64,000 nucleotides of DNA from an uncultured Tenacibaculum sp. (GTDB lineage: Bacteria > Bacteroidota > Bacteroidia > Flavobacteriales > Flavobacteriaceae): NCBI GenBank assembly GCA_947492185.1, contig CANLMR010000002.1, positions 411,411 to 475,410 of the forward strand, given 5' to 3'. This document shows, piece by piece, positions 1-7,668 of the stretch. The position numbers and the translations under genes are program-made. The number at the start of each line of letters is the position of its first letter. The stretch's first letter is position 1. The notes under the pieces are model-generated. The model made no database searches and was not told the DNA's origin. It saw nothing but the letters and a program-made list of their open reading frames with translations.

Positions 1-155
1 TCCTTCATTTCTTTATTTTTCTCCTTCATCTCCTTCTTCAATTCTTTTCTCTTCTCTTTTCTTTCTTTTTTTGCTTCTTTAGTTTGCTGTGCATTAGTAA
101 CACCTAAAAAACTAACAAGCATAATTACCAATATGTATTTAAAAAATTTCATCAT
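1..155 (-). CDS. Secreted Lys/Glu-rich protein, 3' part outside window
   Basis: The frame is open from an ATG at 155 to the window edge, so 51 codons are visible and the C-terminus is missing. The N-terminus is a signal peptide of about 24 residues (MMKFFKYILVIMLVSFLGVT, then NAQ) followed at once by a run dominated by Lys and Glu. Translation could equally begin at the second Met (152). The product is exported to the periplasm or surface; the charged part suggests a helical or coiled-coil protein. It starts 9 bp after the stop of the small lipoprotein gene at 165-371, so the two are probably co-transcribed. I do not recognise the family, and the gene is too short for the usual ORF length cut-offs here. 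Confidence 0.6.
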   Translation of the reverse strand, partial: MMKFFKYILVIMLVSFLGVTNAQQTKEAKKERKEKRKELKKEMKEKNKEMK

Positions 156-164
156 TCAATAGTT

Positions 165-371
165 TTACAGGTTATCTAATTCGTTTAATTCATTTTCAAT
201 TTCTTTAGCTTCTTTTTCTAAAGACTCTACATCTTGATTAACTTCTTTATCTACGGCTTCTACTTTTTGTTCAAGCTCAGCAGCTGCTTTCTTTTGTTCT
301 TCTGCTTTTTTATCTACACAAGCAAAAGCTACAAAACATAGTGCGAATAACGCGAAAATTGTTTTTCTCAT
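165..371 (-). CDS. Small lipoprotein with a charged coiled-coil tail
   Basis: A 68-71 residue protein. I prefer the ATG at 371 because it gives a normal MRKTIF signal peptide; an ATG at 380 adds only MSL. A hydrophobic segment ends in AFAC followed by VDKK, a plausible but not ideal lipobox, so the mature protein would be lipid-anchored at that Cys. The remaining roughly 50 residues are almost all Glu, Lys, Ala, Val, Asp and Leu with heptad-like spacing, which suggests one long amphipathic helix. The layout recalls small murein-lipoprotein-like proteins, but there is no sequence match I can name. It lies 9 bp upstream of the partial secreted protein and probably shares its mRNA. Confidence 0.6.
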   Translation of the reverse strand: MRKTIFALFALCFVAFACVDKKAEEQKKAAAELEQKVEAVDKEVNQDVESLEKEAKEIENELNELDNL

Positions 372-499
372 AAGGGACATGTTATTAATAATTATTGTTA
401 CAAGTTACTGTTTTTTTATACATAACGAAAACTTATAGTTTTAATTATCAAAATATTGAATTAAAAAACTTCTAACTAATTCTATACTATTAATTCAAA

Positions 500-536
500 C
501 GAAAAGCACCGAATGACAATATAGCTTTCGGTGCTT
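500..536 (-). terminator. Intrinsic terminator of the VOC lipoprotein gene
   Basis: Ten-bp perfect stem (504-513 with 527-536, AAGCACCGAA arm), 13-nt loop, followed on the minus strand by a T-rich run. It lies 38 bp past the stop of the gene at 574-1614. Confidence 0.7.
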
Positions 537-573
537 AAAATTATTTTAAATAAAGTAAAGGAGTATTGTATGA

Positions 574-1614
574 TTATAATGGTAATTTTACTAATTCTAA
601 AACATTACCATCTGGGTCTTCAAATGCTGCAAAACGGATTATAGAAAATAAACCTGTTCCTTGAATTGGATTAGGAGAATAAAACTCAATTCCTTTAGCT
701 TTAAGTATTTCCATATCAGCCTCAAGATTACTAGTAGTAATAGCTATTCTTGCTATACCTAAATGGTTCACCTTATCATAAGCCATGTTAGGACTACAAG
801 ATTCAGTAAGAGTTATATGGCGTCCTTTTGGTAAAGCAATAGTAGCAAAGCTTTCATTTTGATCAATAATATCAAAACCTACTTCTTCATAAAAATTAAC
901 TGACCTAGCAAGGTTTGTTACATTTATATTAGTAGAAAATACTCCATTAATTTTAGTTCTTTGAAATAAATAAACATTAGAAACTGGACCTACTTGAGAC
1001 ATTAAAATTGTAGTACCATCTGGGTCAGAAAATTTAATTTTTTCAGGTTTATCATCGGTACCTACTATAACAGTTGAAGATACTCCATTTCTTTGTAAAT
1101 AAGCTCTATCCTTCTTTAAGTTACTAGATTTTAAATGAAGCGAAGAAAAACCAATACTGTTATAATCGCTATGTGGCGCTTCATCATCATATGGCGTATT
1201 AAACTTAATAAGATCGATAATGAAACCATCTTTTGCTCTCATTGGTGTAGTTTTCAACGAATAAGGAGGTAGATCTAACCCTTGTGCATCTTCTGGGTCA
1301 GTTACATTAATATTTAAATCTACAAAATTTGCAAACGCAAGTAGTTTATAAAACTTCTTAGAAGCTTCATAATCACGAACGTTTATATTATAATGTAGTA
1401 AAGCCTTTAAATGTGTGTCTTTTGGTTTTTGAATAGGTACATTATTATCATAAAATGCATTAATACTAGCATCGCCAACCATTACAGAAATACATTCTCC
1501 TCTTTTGTTTAAATTTGATTCTATCTCAATACCGTCTCTTTCAGTTTCAACTGAACAACTAGATAACGACATAATACATCCTAAAAAGGCAAGTTGAAAG
1601 GTTAGTTTTTTCAT
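574..1614 (-). CDS. Lipoprotein with two VOC (glyoxalase/dioxygenase-like) domains
   Basis: 346 residues. The N-terminus is a lipoprotein signal with lipobox LSSC (Cys20), so the protein is membrane-anchored outside the cytoplasm. Two vicinal-oxygen-chelate domains follow, at about 73-210 and 222-345. Each ends in the family's FxDPDG signature (DPDG near 198 and 333) and each holds the N-terminal pattern of VOC folds (Asn-x-Arg-Asp near 78 and Asn-x-Thr-Asn near 231 before a Phe-Tyr pair). VOC proteins bind a metal between paired beta-alpha-beta modules and act as glyoxalases, dioxygenases or binding proteins; the substrate cannot be read here. Being an exported lipoprotein is less common for the family. 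The gene is monocistronic, with its own terminator downstream and a 300-bp gap upstream. Confidence 0.8.
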   Translation of the reverse strand: MKKLTFQLAFLGCIMSLSSCSVETERDGIEIESNLNKRGECISVMVGDASINAFYDNNVPIQKPKDTHLKALLHYNINVRDYEASKKFYKLLAFANFVDLNINVTDPEDAQGLDLPPYSLKTTPMRAKDGFIIDLIKFNTPYDDEAPHSDYNSIGFSSLHLKSSNLKKDRAYLQRNGVSSTVIVGTDDKPEKIKFSDPDGTTILMSQVGPVSNVYLFQRTKINGVFSTNINVTNLARSVNFYEEVGFDIIDQNESFATIALPKGRHITLTESCSPNMAYDKVNHLGIARIAITTSNLEADMEILKAKGIEFYSPNPIQGTGLFSIIRFAAFEDPDGNVLELVKLPL

Positions 1615-1899
1615 AATTAGAAATAAATTGGTTAATTGATTAGTAATTTTTAACTAATGCAATTCTAAAAAAATACTATGAAAAAAAGATGCTTAATTTT
1701 AACGTATTTGTTTTTTTTTAACGTTTTTAACTTTTATTATTTATTAAAATAAAGTAAAAAACAAAAATAACATAACTAAAACTCATTTTAGACCACATAA
1801 AACAAATAATCGTCAATGCGCTTGTTTTCAACCACTTAAGACTTTACTTAAAGAAAAAAAGAACTTAAATAGGAAAAAAGAGCAATTTGAAAAACAAAA
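1615..1899. other. Non-coding gap between VOC gene and sigma operon
   Basis: About 285 bp of A/T-rich sequence with homopolymer runs. It must hold the promoter of the VOC lipoprotein gene; a TATTTTTG box occurs on the minus strand at 1769-1762 but lies about 150 bp from the start and has no matching -33 element, so I do not call it. I see no ORF or RNA gene here. Confidence 0.5.
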
Positions 1900-1923
1900 A
1901 ATTAAACTGGAAGTAGTTTAATT
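1890..1923 (-). terminator. Terminator of the ECF sigma operon
   Basis: Perfect 9-bp stem (1900-1908 with 1915-1923, AATTAAACT arm), 6-nt loop, followed on the minus strand by a T-rich run. The stem is all A/T except one pair per arm, so it may be weak. It overlaps the stop codon of the gene at 1918. Confidence 0.5.
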
Positions 1924-2334
1924 ACTGTTTAAATTTTTATCAAATCGTGTTTTAAATAAATACATTTGAATAAATATTAACAACGTAAAAAAGAAACACG
2001 CATATAACATTGTATTTGAAATAGATATACTTTGAAACAAATCAGGAAATTCAAACTTTGGTTTAAACTTAAATTTCTGTGGTATTTTCCATGTTTCTAA
2101 AATTGATTTACCTTTTGAAACATAAATAATACAGATTGTTAATAACGAGAATAATAAAATCCAAACATTTTTCGAAATCAAAGGTGTAGGTTTAAATACA
2201 GCATTACTTTTGGTTTCAGTAATAACGTCCATAATATTAGATGTAAAATCTAATGAAGGAATTTCTTCTTCTACCTCTTTTATATATTTTTTTGCAAATG
2301 CATCTAACTCTTCAATGTGTTTATTTTCTCCCAT
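1918..2334 (-). CDS. Small membrane protein paired with the ECF sigma factor (possible anti-sigma)
   Basis: 138 residues with a charged cytoplasmic N-terminus of about 50 residues, a membrane helix near 55-75, a short Lys/Phe/Pro-rich loop, and a second helix near 108-128. The gene overlaps the end of the sigma-factor gene by 14 bp, so the two are translationally coupled. In Bacteroidota the gene directly after an ECF sigma factor often encodes its membrane-bound regulator; a cytoplasmic arm before the first helix fits that role. No zinc-binding anti-sigma motif (HxxxCxxC) is visible, so the assignment as anti-sigma factor is inference from position and topology only. Confidence 0.6.
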   Translation of the reverse strand: MGENKHIEELDAFAKKYIKEVEEEIPSLDFTSNIMDVITETKSNAVFKPTPLISKNVWILLFSLLTICIIYVSKGKSILETWKIPQKFKFKPKFEFPDLFQSISISNTMLYACFFFTLLIFIQMYLFKTRFDKNLNSN

Positions 2335-2905
2335 AATGATTAATAAATTCGGGTTCTATATTTTTTTCTACAATAGTTAATAATCTCTTTCTAGCTCTGT
2401 GCAATTTAACTTTAAGATTTGATTCTGATAGATCAGTTATTTGAATAATTTCTTTTAAACTTAATTCATCATAATAAAACATCCATAATATAGTACGCTC
2501 TTCTTCTGGTAATTTATATAAGCAGTCTTTCATTAAAATTGCTCTTTCTTTTCTAGAAATTTCTTCTAGAACATTATCTGTACTATTTATTTTATTAATA
2601 GTAATTTCATCAATAGTATCTGTCCGATACTTTTCTTTATTTTTTTTCAAATTATCCAAACAATTTCTATAAGCAATTTTGTATAGCCAAGTTGAAAATT
2701 TAGAGTCTCCTTTAAATTTTGACAAATTATTAAATGCTTTTATAAACGTATCCTGAGAAACCTCCTCTGCTTCTTCTCTATTCTTCAACATTTTCATTGC
2801 CAAACTAAACACCATTACTTTATAGTTCTCAACTAAGAAAGCGAAAGCATTAGTATCTCCTTTTAAGGTTTTTTCTATGTATGTTTGATCGTTGATAATA
2901 GCCAC
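2321..2905 (-). CDS. RNA polymerase sigma factor, ECF subfamily
   Basis: 194 residues, normal length for a group 4 (ECF) sigma-70. Region 2 lies at about 20-90, with the conserved EEVSQDTFIKAF and FSTWLYKIAYRNC stretches that bind core polymerase and the -10 element. Region 4 lies at about 130-178, with LPEEERTILWMFYYDELSLK and an SESNLKVKLHRARKRL helix-turn-helix that reads the -35 element. The linker is acidic and short, as expected. It is first in a two-gene operon with the small membrane protein at 1918-2334. Its upstream region holds an ECF-type promoter identical in layout to that of the divergent DUF6249 gene, so it probably transcribes itself. The -10 element lies only 6 bp before the ATG, which suggests a leaderless message. 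Confidence 0.92.
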   Translation of the reverse strand: MAIINDQTYIEKTLKGDTNAFAFLVENYKVMVFSLAMKMLKNREEAEEVSQDTFIKAFNNLSKFKGDSKFSTWLYKIAYRNCLDNLKKNKEKYRTDTIDEITINKINSTDNVLEEISRKERAILMKDCLYKLPEEERTILWMFYYDELSLKEIIQITDLSESNLKVKLHRARKRLLTIVEKNIEPEFINHYGRK

Positions 2906-2911
2906 TTTTAT

Positions 2912-2941
2912 TATGACATACTATTTCTAAAAAAGGTTACA
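2912..2941 (-). promoter_or_regulatory. ECF-type promoter of the sigma operon
   Basis: Reading the minus strand: TGTAACCT (2941-2934), 16-nt spacer, GTCATA (2917-2912). The same two hexamer-like blocks with the same spacer occur on the opposite strand for the divergent gene. Autoregulation by the sigma factor encoded here is inferred. Confidence 0.65.
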
Positions 2942-2975
2942 AAAAAAATTAAAAAAACTTTTTTTTTGAAAAAGC

Positions 2976-3005
2976 TGTAACCTCTTTTGAAAAGTTCTCG
3001 TCATA
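2976..3005 (+). promoter_or_regulatory. ECF-type promoter of the DUF6249 gene
   Basis: TGTAACCT (2976-2983), 16-nt spacer, CGTCATA (2999-3005). This is the classic ECF -35 (GTAAC) and -10 (CGTC) pairing. It mirrors the promoter at 2912-2941, and the two TGTAACCT blocks form an 8-bp inverted repeat around a polyA/polyT centre. The gene starts at 3046, leaving a leader of about 35 nt. Confidence 0.65.
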
Positions 3006-3045
3006 CCTGCAAACACATTAAAAATAATATTTTAAAAACAATAAT

Positions 3046-3393
3046 ATGGAAGTAGCAATTGTATTTATGTTCTTATTCGCTGTAATTTTTGGAATCTTTT
3101 ATCTATTCTATTCAACAAGAAATAAAGAACGTTTAGCTTTAATAGAAAAAGGTGCTGATGCAAAAATTTTTATGCAAGGCGAAAAAAAGAAATCAACCTT
3201 AACAGGTAGAGTAATCGTTTTAAACCTATCTTTATTATTAATGGGAATTGGTTTAGGTGTATTTTTAGCTTTATTATTAACTACTTATACTAGATTAGAA
3301 GAAGAAGCTATGTACCCTGCTATGATTTTCTTTATGGGAGGATTAGGTTTATTCGTAGGATTTAATCTTACCAAAAAACTTGAAGACGAATAA
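3046..3393 (+). CDS. DUF6249 family membrane protein
   Basis: 115 residues. Three membrane segments are visible, near 3-24, 55-80 and 90-107, and between the first two is the conserved RNKERLALIEKGADA stretch typical of this small family, which in Bacteroidota sits beside ECF sigma factor genes. Function is unknown. It is divergent from the sigma operon and shares its promoter motif, so it is a likely target of that sigma factor, perhaps part of an envelope response. It is followed by a strong terminator and is monocistronic. Confidence 0.8.
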   Translation: MEVAIVFMFLFAVIFGIFYLFYSTRNKERLALIEKGADAKIFMQGEKKKSTLTGRVIVLNLSLLLMGIGLGVFLALLLTTYTRLEEEAMYPAMIFFMGGLGLFVGFNLTKKLEDE

Positions 3394-3420
3394 GATTTAT
3401 ATTCTTTTAAAGATACTCTA

Positions 3421-3455
3421 AAACCACTTCAAATAAGAAGTGGTTTCTTTATTTT
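3421..3455 (+). terminator. Terminator of the DUF6249 gene
   Basis: Perfect 10-bp stem (3421-3430 with 3437-3446, AAACCACTTC arm), 6-nt loop, then a T-rich run. Confidence 0.8.
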
Positions 3456-3492
3456 AAAAAAACTCAGTACTTTTAATTAAACTTTCTTTTTT

Positions 3493-4836
3493 ATGAGTGG
3501 TAATTTTAAAAACAAAAAATTCCAAGAGCTTTTAGACAGATTACAACAAGATAGTTGGCAATTAGAGTTAATCATTTCTGGTTTTGCCATTTTTGGTTTA
3601 TTTACTGCTATACCTGAAATTAAGTTAAATTTAATTGTTTCTCAAAATGAGAAACAAATTTTTTCTTTTGTTCCTTATCTAGTAGCTTATATTGCTTGTT
3701 ATATACTCATTTTTAACTTACTCTTTCATGTAACTTTAAGAGGATTGTGGATTGGAGCATTAGGATTACGTTATGTATCTGGTGATATTGATTTTGAAAA
3801 ATTAAACTACCATGATCGTTTTAAAAACTATTTAAAAAAGAAAATAGTTTCCTTTGATAGATATGTTGCTATTTTAGAAAATTATTGTAGTGTTTTATTT
3901 GCAGTTTCTTTTCTTCTTATTTTTTATGTCATATCTATTACAATTGTTATTATTTCATTGGTAACTGTAATGACATATATTATTGATAATGAAAATTTAA
4001 ACAAAGCATTTAGAATTACAATTGGTCTTATTTTGGTTTTAATTATATCTATTGGATCTATTCTAGTGTTCTTCGATTTTATTAGTCAAGGATACTTAAA
4101 AAAGAAGAAATGGTTATCAAAATTCTATTTCCCTTTTTACTGGATATTTAGCTTCATTACACTTTCATTTTTATACAGACCTTTGGTATATAATTTTTTA
4201 GACAATAAATTCACAAGAAGAATTAGTTTTCTCCTTGTTCCTATTTACATTTTTATATCAGTAGCTAGTTCAGTAAAATATCAAAAGTCAAACTACTTAG
4301 AAAACACTAAATTTAATTCTGCTATTTATCTCGATAAAAAAGAATATCAAGATCAGCTAGTAAAAGAAAAAGATTTTGTAAAAAATGCTAGTATTCAATC
4401 GAAAGTTATAACCACCTCTTATATTAATTTTTTTAAAGTATTTACTGAAAATCTTGAAGAACGAATTTATAATTACGATCCTTCATTAAAACCAGAAATA
4501 GATAATCGAGGCTTTAAAACAGGTGTGAAGTTTTCCGGATCATATAAAATCTCAAGAAAAAAGAGAGATAGTTTGGCTAAGAAATTTGTTCAAACATTTA
4601 ATAATATTTATGAAATACGAATAGATTCTTTAAAATTTAATCCTGATTTCTTAGTTGGAAAAAACAAACAAGACCAAACCGGTTTTGAAACTTTCATCCC
4701 TACTAAAAAGCTTTCTGAAGGTAAACATACTTTAAAACTTATCAGAAATTACATTAAAAGAAATGACTCTTTAAAAAAGAACGACACACTGAAACGAGTG
4801 GATGTAATCATACCTTTTTGGTATTTTAAAGATTAA
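3493..4836 (+). CDS. Unrecognised multi-pass membrane protein with a C-terminal soluble domain
   Basis: 447 residues and no family I can name. The first 25 residues are polar. About six hydrophobic segments follow, near 25-42, 57-82, 135-165, 173-195, 212-232 and 245-260. A soluble C-terminal part of about 180 residues, rich in Lys, Asp and aromatic residues, ends in IPFWYFKD. The DELLDRLQQDSWQLELIISG-like start (LLDRLQQDSWQLELIISGF) is distinctive and may be useful for searching. A TACTTTTA box at 3468-3475 could serve as promoter. It stands alone between the DUF6249 gene and a frameshifted peptidase. No catalytic motif is apparent. Confidence 0.75.
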   Translation: MSGNFKNKKFQELLDRLQQDSWQLELIISGFAIFGLFTAIPEIKLNLIVSQNEKQIFSFVPYLVAYIACYILIFNLLFHVTLRGLWIGALGLRYVSGDIDFEKLNYHDRFKNYLKKKIVSFDRYVAILENYCSVLFAVSFLLIFYVISITIVIISLVTVMTYIIDNENLNKAFRITIGLILVLIISIGSILVFFDFISQGYLKKKKWLSKFYFPFYWIFSFITLSFLYRPLVYNFLDNKFTRRISFLLVPIYIFISVASSVKYQKSNYLENTKFNSAIYLDKKEYQDQLVKEKDFVKNASIQSKVITTSYINFFKVFTENLEERIYNYDPSLKPEIDNRGFKTGVKFSGSYKISRKKRDSLAKKFVQTFNNIYEIRIDSLKFNPDFLVGKNKQDQTGFETFIPTKKLSEGKHTLKLIRNYIKRNDSLKKNDTLKRVDVIIPFWYFKD

Positions 4837-4893
4837 TTTTTGAAATGAATAACAATAATTTACGTCATAAAATAACAAACCAAATATTTCTTT

Positions 4894-6232
4894 ATGAAAC
4901 GCATTACAACATTATTATTTGTTATAACAATCATCACAAATAATTATTCTCAAACTGATTCTAAAATTTATGATATAATCAATTCTATTTCTGCTGAAAG
5001 AATTGAAACAGATATTACCAAACTAGCGAATTTTGGAACACGACATACATTAAGTGATACTATTTCAAATACAAGAAAGAGGAATAGGAGCAGCTAGACG
5101 TTGGATAAAAAAAGAATTTGAACAAATTTCAAAAGATTGTAACAATTGCTTAGAAGTTTTTTATCAAAAAGACTTAGTAAAAAAAGGAACCAACCAAAGA
5201 ATAACTAAAGATGTATGGGTAGTAAATGTTGTTGCTATTCAAAGAGGAACTAAAAACCCTAATAGTTTTATTATTATGAGTGGAGATATTGATTCTCGTA
5301 TTTCTGATCCTAATAATTATACTGATGATGCACCTGGCGCAAATGATAATGCTACCGGAATGGCTGGATCACTTGAAGCAGCCAGGGTTTTAAGTAAATA
5401 TAAATTTGACAATAGTATTATTTATGTTGGGCTTTCTGGCGAAGAACAAGGGTTATTTGGAGGAAAAGGATTAGCAAATTATGCCAAAGAACAAAAATGG
5501 GATATTATTGGTATCATGAACAATGATATGATTGGAAATATTAAAGGAGTTGACGGTGTAATAGATAATCGTACGTTTAGAATTTTCTCTGAACCTGTTC
5601 CTCCAACTGAAACAGAAAGACAAAGAAGAGCACGTCGTTTTTATGGTGGTGAAGTAGATGGGATTTCGAGACAATTAGCACGCTACATATACAAAACTAC
5701 AAAAACATACATGCCAGAAATGAACCCAAAAATGATTTATAGACTAGATCGTTTTGGGCGTGGTGGACATCATAGACCGTTTAATGATGCTGGTTTTGCT
5801 GGTATTAGAATTATGGAAGCTCATGAAAATTACACACAACAACATCAAGATATTAGAACTGAAAATGATATCGAATACGGTGATAAATTAAAGTTTGTAA
5901 ATTTTGACTATGCTAAAAAATTAACAGCTGTTAATGCTATAAACTTAGCTAGTATCGCCTCTGCTCCTCTTGCTCCAAAAAATGTCGGTATAGGTGGAAT
6001 AGTTGAAGCTTCTGCCAAATTTTCTTGGGATAAAGTAAAGGGAGCTAAAGGTTATAAAATTTATTGGCGTGATACTACTTCTCCTACTTGGGATAATTTT
6101 AAATATATAGAGAATTTAACAGAGTTTACTTTAGAAGGAATTGTAATTGACAATTACTTCTTTGGTGTTAGTACAGTTGGAAAAAACGGTCATGAAAGTA
6201 TCGTGAGCTTTCCTTCAAGAATTATACGTTAA
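4894..6232 (+). pseudogene. M28-family zinc aminopeptidase with FnIII domain, frameshifted
   Basis: Two frames together make one protein of about 444 residues. Frame 1 (4894-5097) gives a signal peptide and the start of the peptidase, ending DTISNTR at residue 61 before running into KRNRSS and a stop. The continuing frame resumes at 5081 with GIGAARRWIKKEF. At the junction AAGA occurs twice (5073-5080); removing one copy joins NTR directly to GIGAARRW. The downstream part holds the M28 pattern: SGDIDSR, DDAPGANDNATG, GLSGEEQGLFGG, NNDMIGN and a late GGHHRPFNDAGF; the last 90 residues form a fibronectin type III domain. The usual His of the first ligand position reads Asp (SGDIDSR), which also occurs in relatives as far as I recall. 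Either the gene is inactivated or the 4-bp duplication is a sequencing error. The next gene follows at once. Confidence 0.8.
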
Positions 6233-7024
6233 ATGATATTTCGTTTTTTCTTTATTAGCTTTTTAAGTCTTTCTTGGGGATATACTCAAGAAAAACCTAA
6301 ATATATTTCTTTCAAACAAGAAAACCAGCAAATTAAAATATTTGTAAACAACCCGCTAGCATGCCCTACACATCTAAAAGTATTAAATACTATTACAAAA
6401 AAGATAGATGTTTTTGATGTAAATGCTTTTGAAAAAAAACAAGTATTAAGTTTATCAGAAAAAGATAGCATAGTTATTTTAAAGAGTTTTAAATTCAAAC
6501 TAAGCTATGGTAGTTCAGTTCCTATAAAAAAATATGACACAGTTTATAACTATGGCTTACCTTTTTTAAAAGGTAAACGATATAAAGTATTACAAGGGCA
6601 TAATACAAATTTCACACATAAGGGTTTATATTCTAAATATGCCATTGATTTTAAAATGAATATTGGACAAACTATTTGTGCTATGAGAGATGGGGTTGTA
6701 GTTTCGGTTAAAGAAGATTCAAATAAAGGTGGACGAAAGAAAAAATACCGAAATGATGGAAATTACATTTTGATATATCATAATGATGGATTATTTACTC
6801 AATATGTTCATTTAAAAAAAGACGGTGCTATTGTCAAAAAAGGAGATTCAGTAAAAAAATACCAAGCTATTGGATATTCTGGTAATACTGGATATAGCAC
6901 ACAACCTCATTTACATTTTGGAGTTTATAAAGTAACTAAAAATGGATTTGCTTCTATTCCTTATATTTTAGATTCAATACCTTCAAGAAAATATACTAAA
7001 GGAAGATATGCCTACAATAAATAA
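6233..7024 (+). CDS. M23-family peptidoglycan endopeptidase
   Basis: 263 residues with a signal peptide (about 1-18, ending GYTQ). The M23 (LytM) domain covers roughly 120-235: first zinc ligands in HKGLYSKYAIDF (His129, Asp139), catalytic His in YVHL (193), and the HLHFG signature with His226 and His228. Such enzymes cut peptide cross-links in peptidoglycan and act in the periplasm or as secreted lysins. The N-terminal 110 residues form a separate beta-rich domain common to flavobacterial relatives. The ATG directly follows the stop of the M28 gene, and the 3' end overlaps the YdeI-like gene by 17 bp, so these genes are co-transcribed. All expected metal ligands are present. Confidence 0.88.
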   Translation: MIFRFFFISFLSLSWGYTQEKPKYISFKQENQQIKIFVNNPLACPTHLKVLNTITKKIDVFDVNAFEKKQVLSLSEKDSIVILKSFKFKLSYGSSVPIKKYDTVYNYGLPFLKGKRYKVLQGHNTNFTHKGLYSKYAIDFKMNIGQTICAMRDGVVVSVKEDSNKGGRKKKYRNDGNYILIYHNDGLFTQYVHLKKDGAIVKKGDSVKKYQAIGYSGNTGYSTQPHLHFGVYKVTKNGFASIPYILDSIPSRKYTKGRYAYNK

Positions 7025-7583
7025 ACCCATATTATATTTTGAACGTGATGTTGAGTGGTATGACTGGTTATTGGACAATCACGATAGATTCAAAGGTGTT
7101 TATCTGATATTTTATAAAAAAGATTCAGGAATCCCATCTATGACTTGGGTTGAAGCGGTAAAAATTGCGTTATGTTTTGGATGGATTGATTCTACAGTTA
7201 AAAGTTTAGGAAATGGTAAAAGAAAGCAATATTTCTGTCCAAGAAATCCTAAAAGTGCATGGAGCAAGCTTAATAAAACTTATACAAAAGAATTACTTGA
7301 TAAAAATTTAATTCAACAAAGCGGATTAAATTCAATCAAAATAGCTAAAGAAAATGGTGCTTGGTTTGAACTAGATAATGTTGAAAATTTAATCATTCCA
7401 GAAGATTTACAAACTGAATTTGATAAGAACAATAAAGCTTTTGAAAATTATAAAAACTTCGCTCCTTCTTATAGAAAAAGCTACCTATATTGGTTACACA
7501 ACACTAAAAGAGAAGCAACTCGTATAAAAAGAATTAATGAAATAATTATTTTATGTGAGGCTAATAAAAAGAGTCTATCTTGA
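7008..7583 (+). CDS. YdeI/OmpD-associated family protein
   Basis: 191 residues. The N-terminal 60 residues hold the family pattern: WYDWLLDNHDRFKGVYLIFY, then TWVEAVKIALCFGWIDSTVK and FCPRNPKSAWSKLNK, and the C-terminal half holds FAPSYRKSYLYWL. Relatives are soluble cytoplasmic proteins named after E. coli YdeI and sometimes annotated as bacteriocin-protection proteins; the biochemical role is not established. It overlaps the M23 gene by 17 bp and is the last gene of that group. No signal peptide or membrane segment. Confidence 0.82.
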   Translation: MPTINKPILYFERDVEWYDWLLDNHDRFKGVYLIFYKKDSGIPSMTWVEAVKIALCFGWIDSTVKSLGNGKRKQYFCPRNPKSAWSKLNKTYTKELLDKNLIQQSGLNSIKIAKENGAWFELDNVENLIIPEDLQTEFDKNNKAFENYKNFAPSYRKSYLYWLHNTKREATRIKRINEIIILCEANKKSLS

Positions 7584-7668
7584 ATTTATTTATAAAATCG
7601 TTAACATTGTTACTGGTAAAATAGTAATAACTTCACAATTCTTTAATCAAATTTTAAATTTTATTAAC

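Noticed and set aside
1762..1769. TATTTTTG on the minus strand as promoter of the VOC lipoprotein gene
   Set aside because: About 150 bp from the start, no -33 element, in a tract where T-runs make such matches likely.
7555..7668. N-terminal extension of the zinc metalloprotease
   Set aside because: The 38 extra codons overlap the preceding gene and precede a normal signal peptide that begins at 7669.
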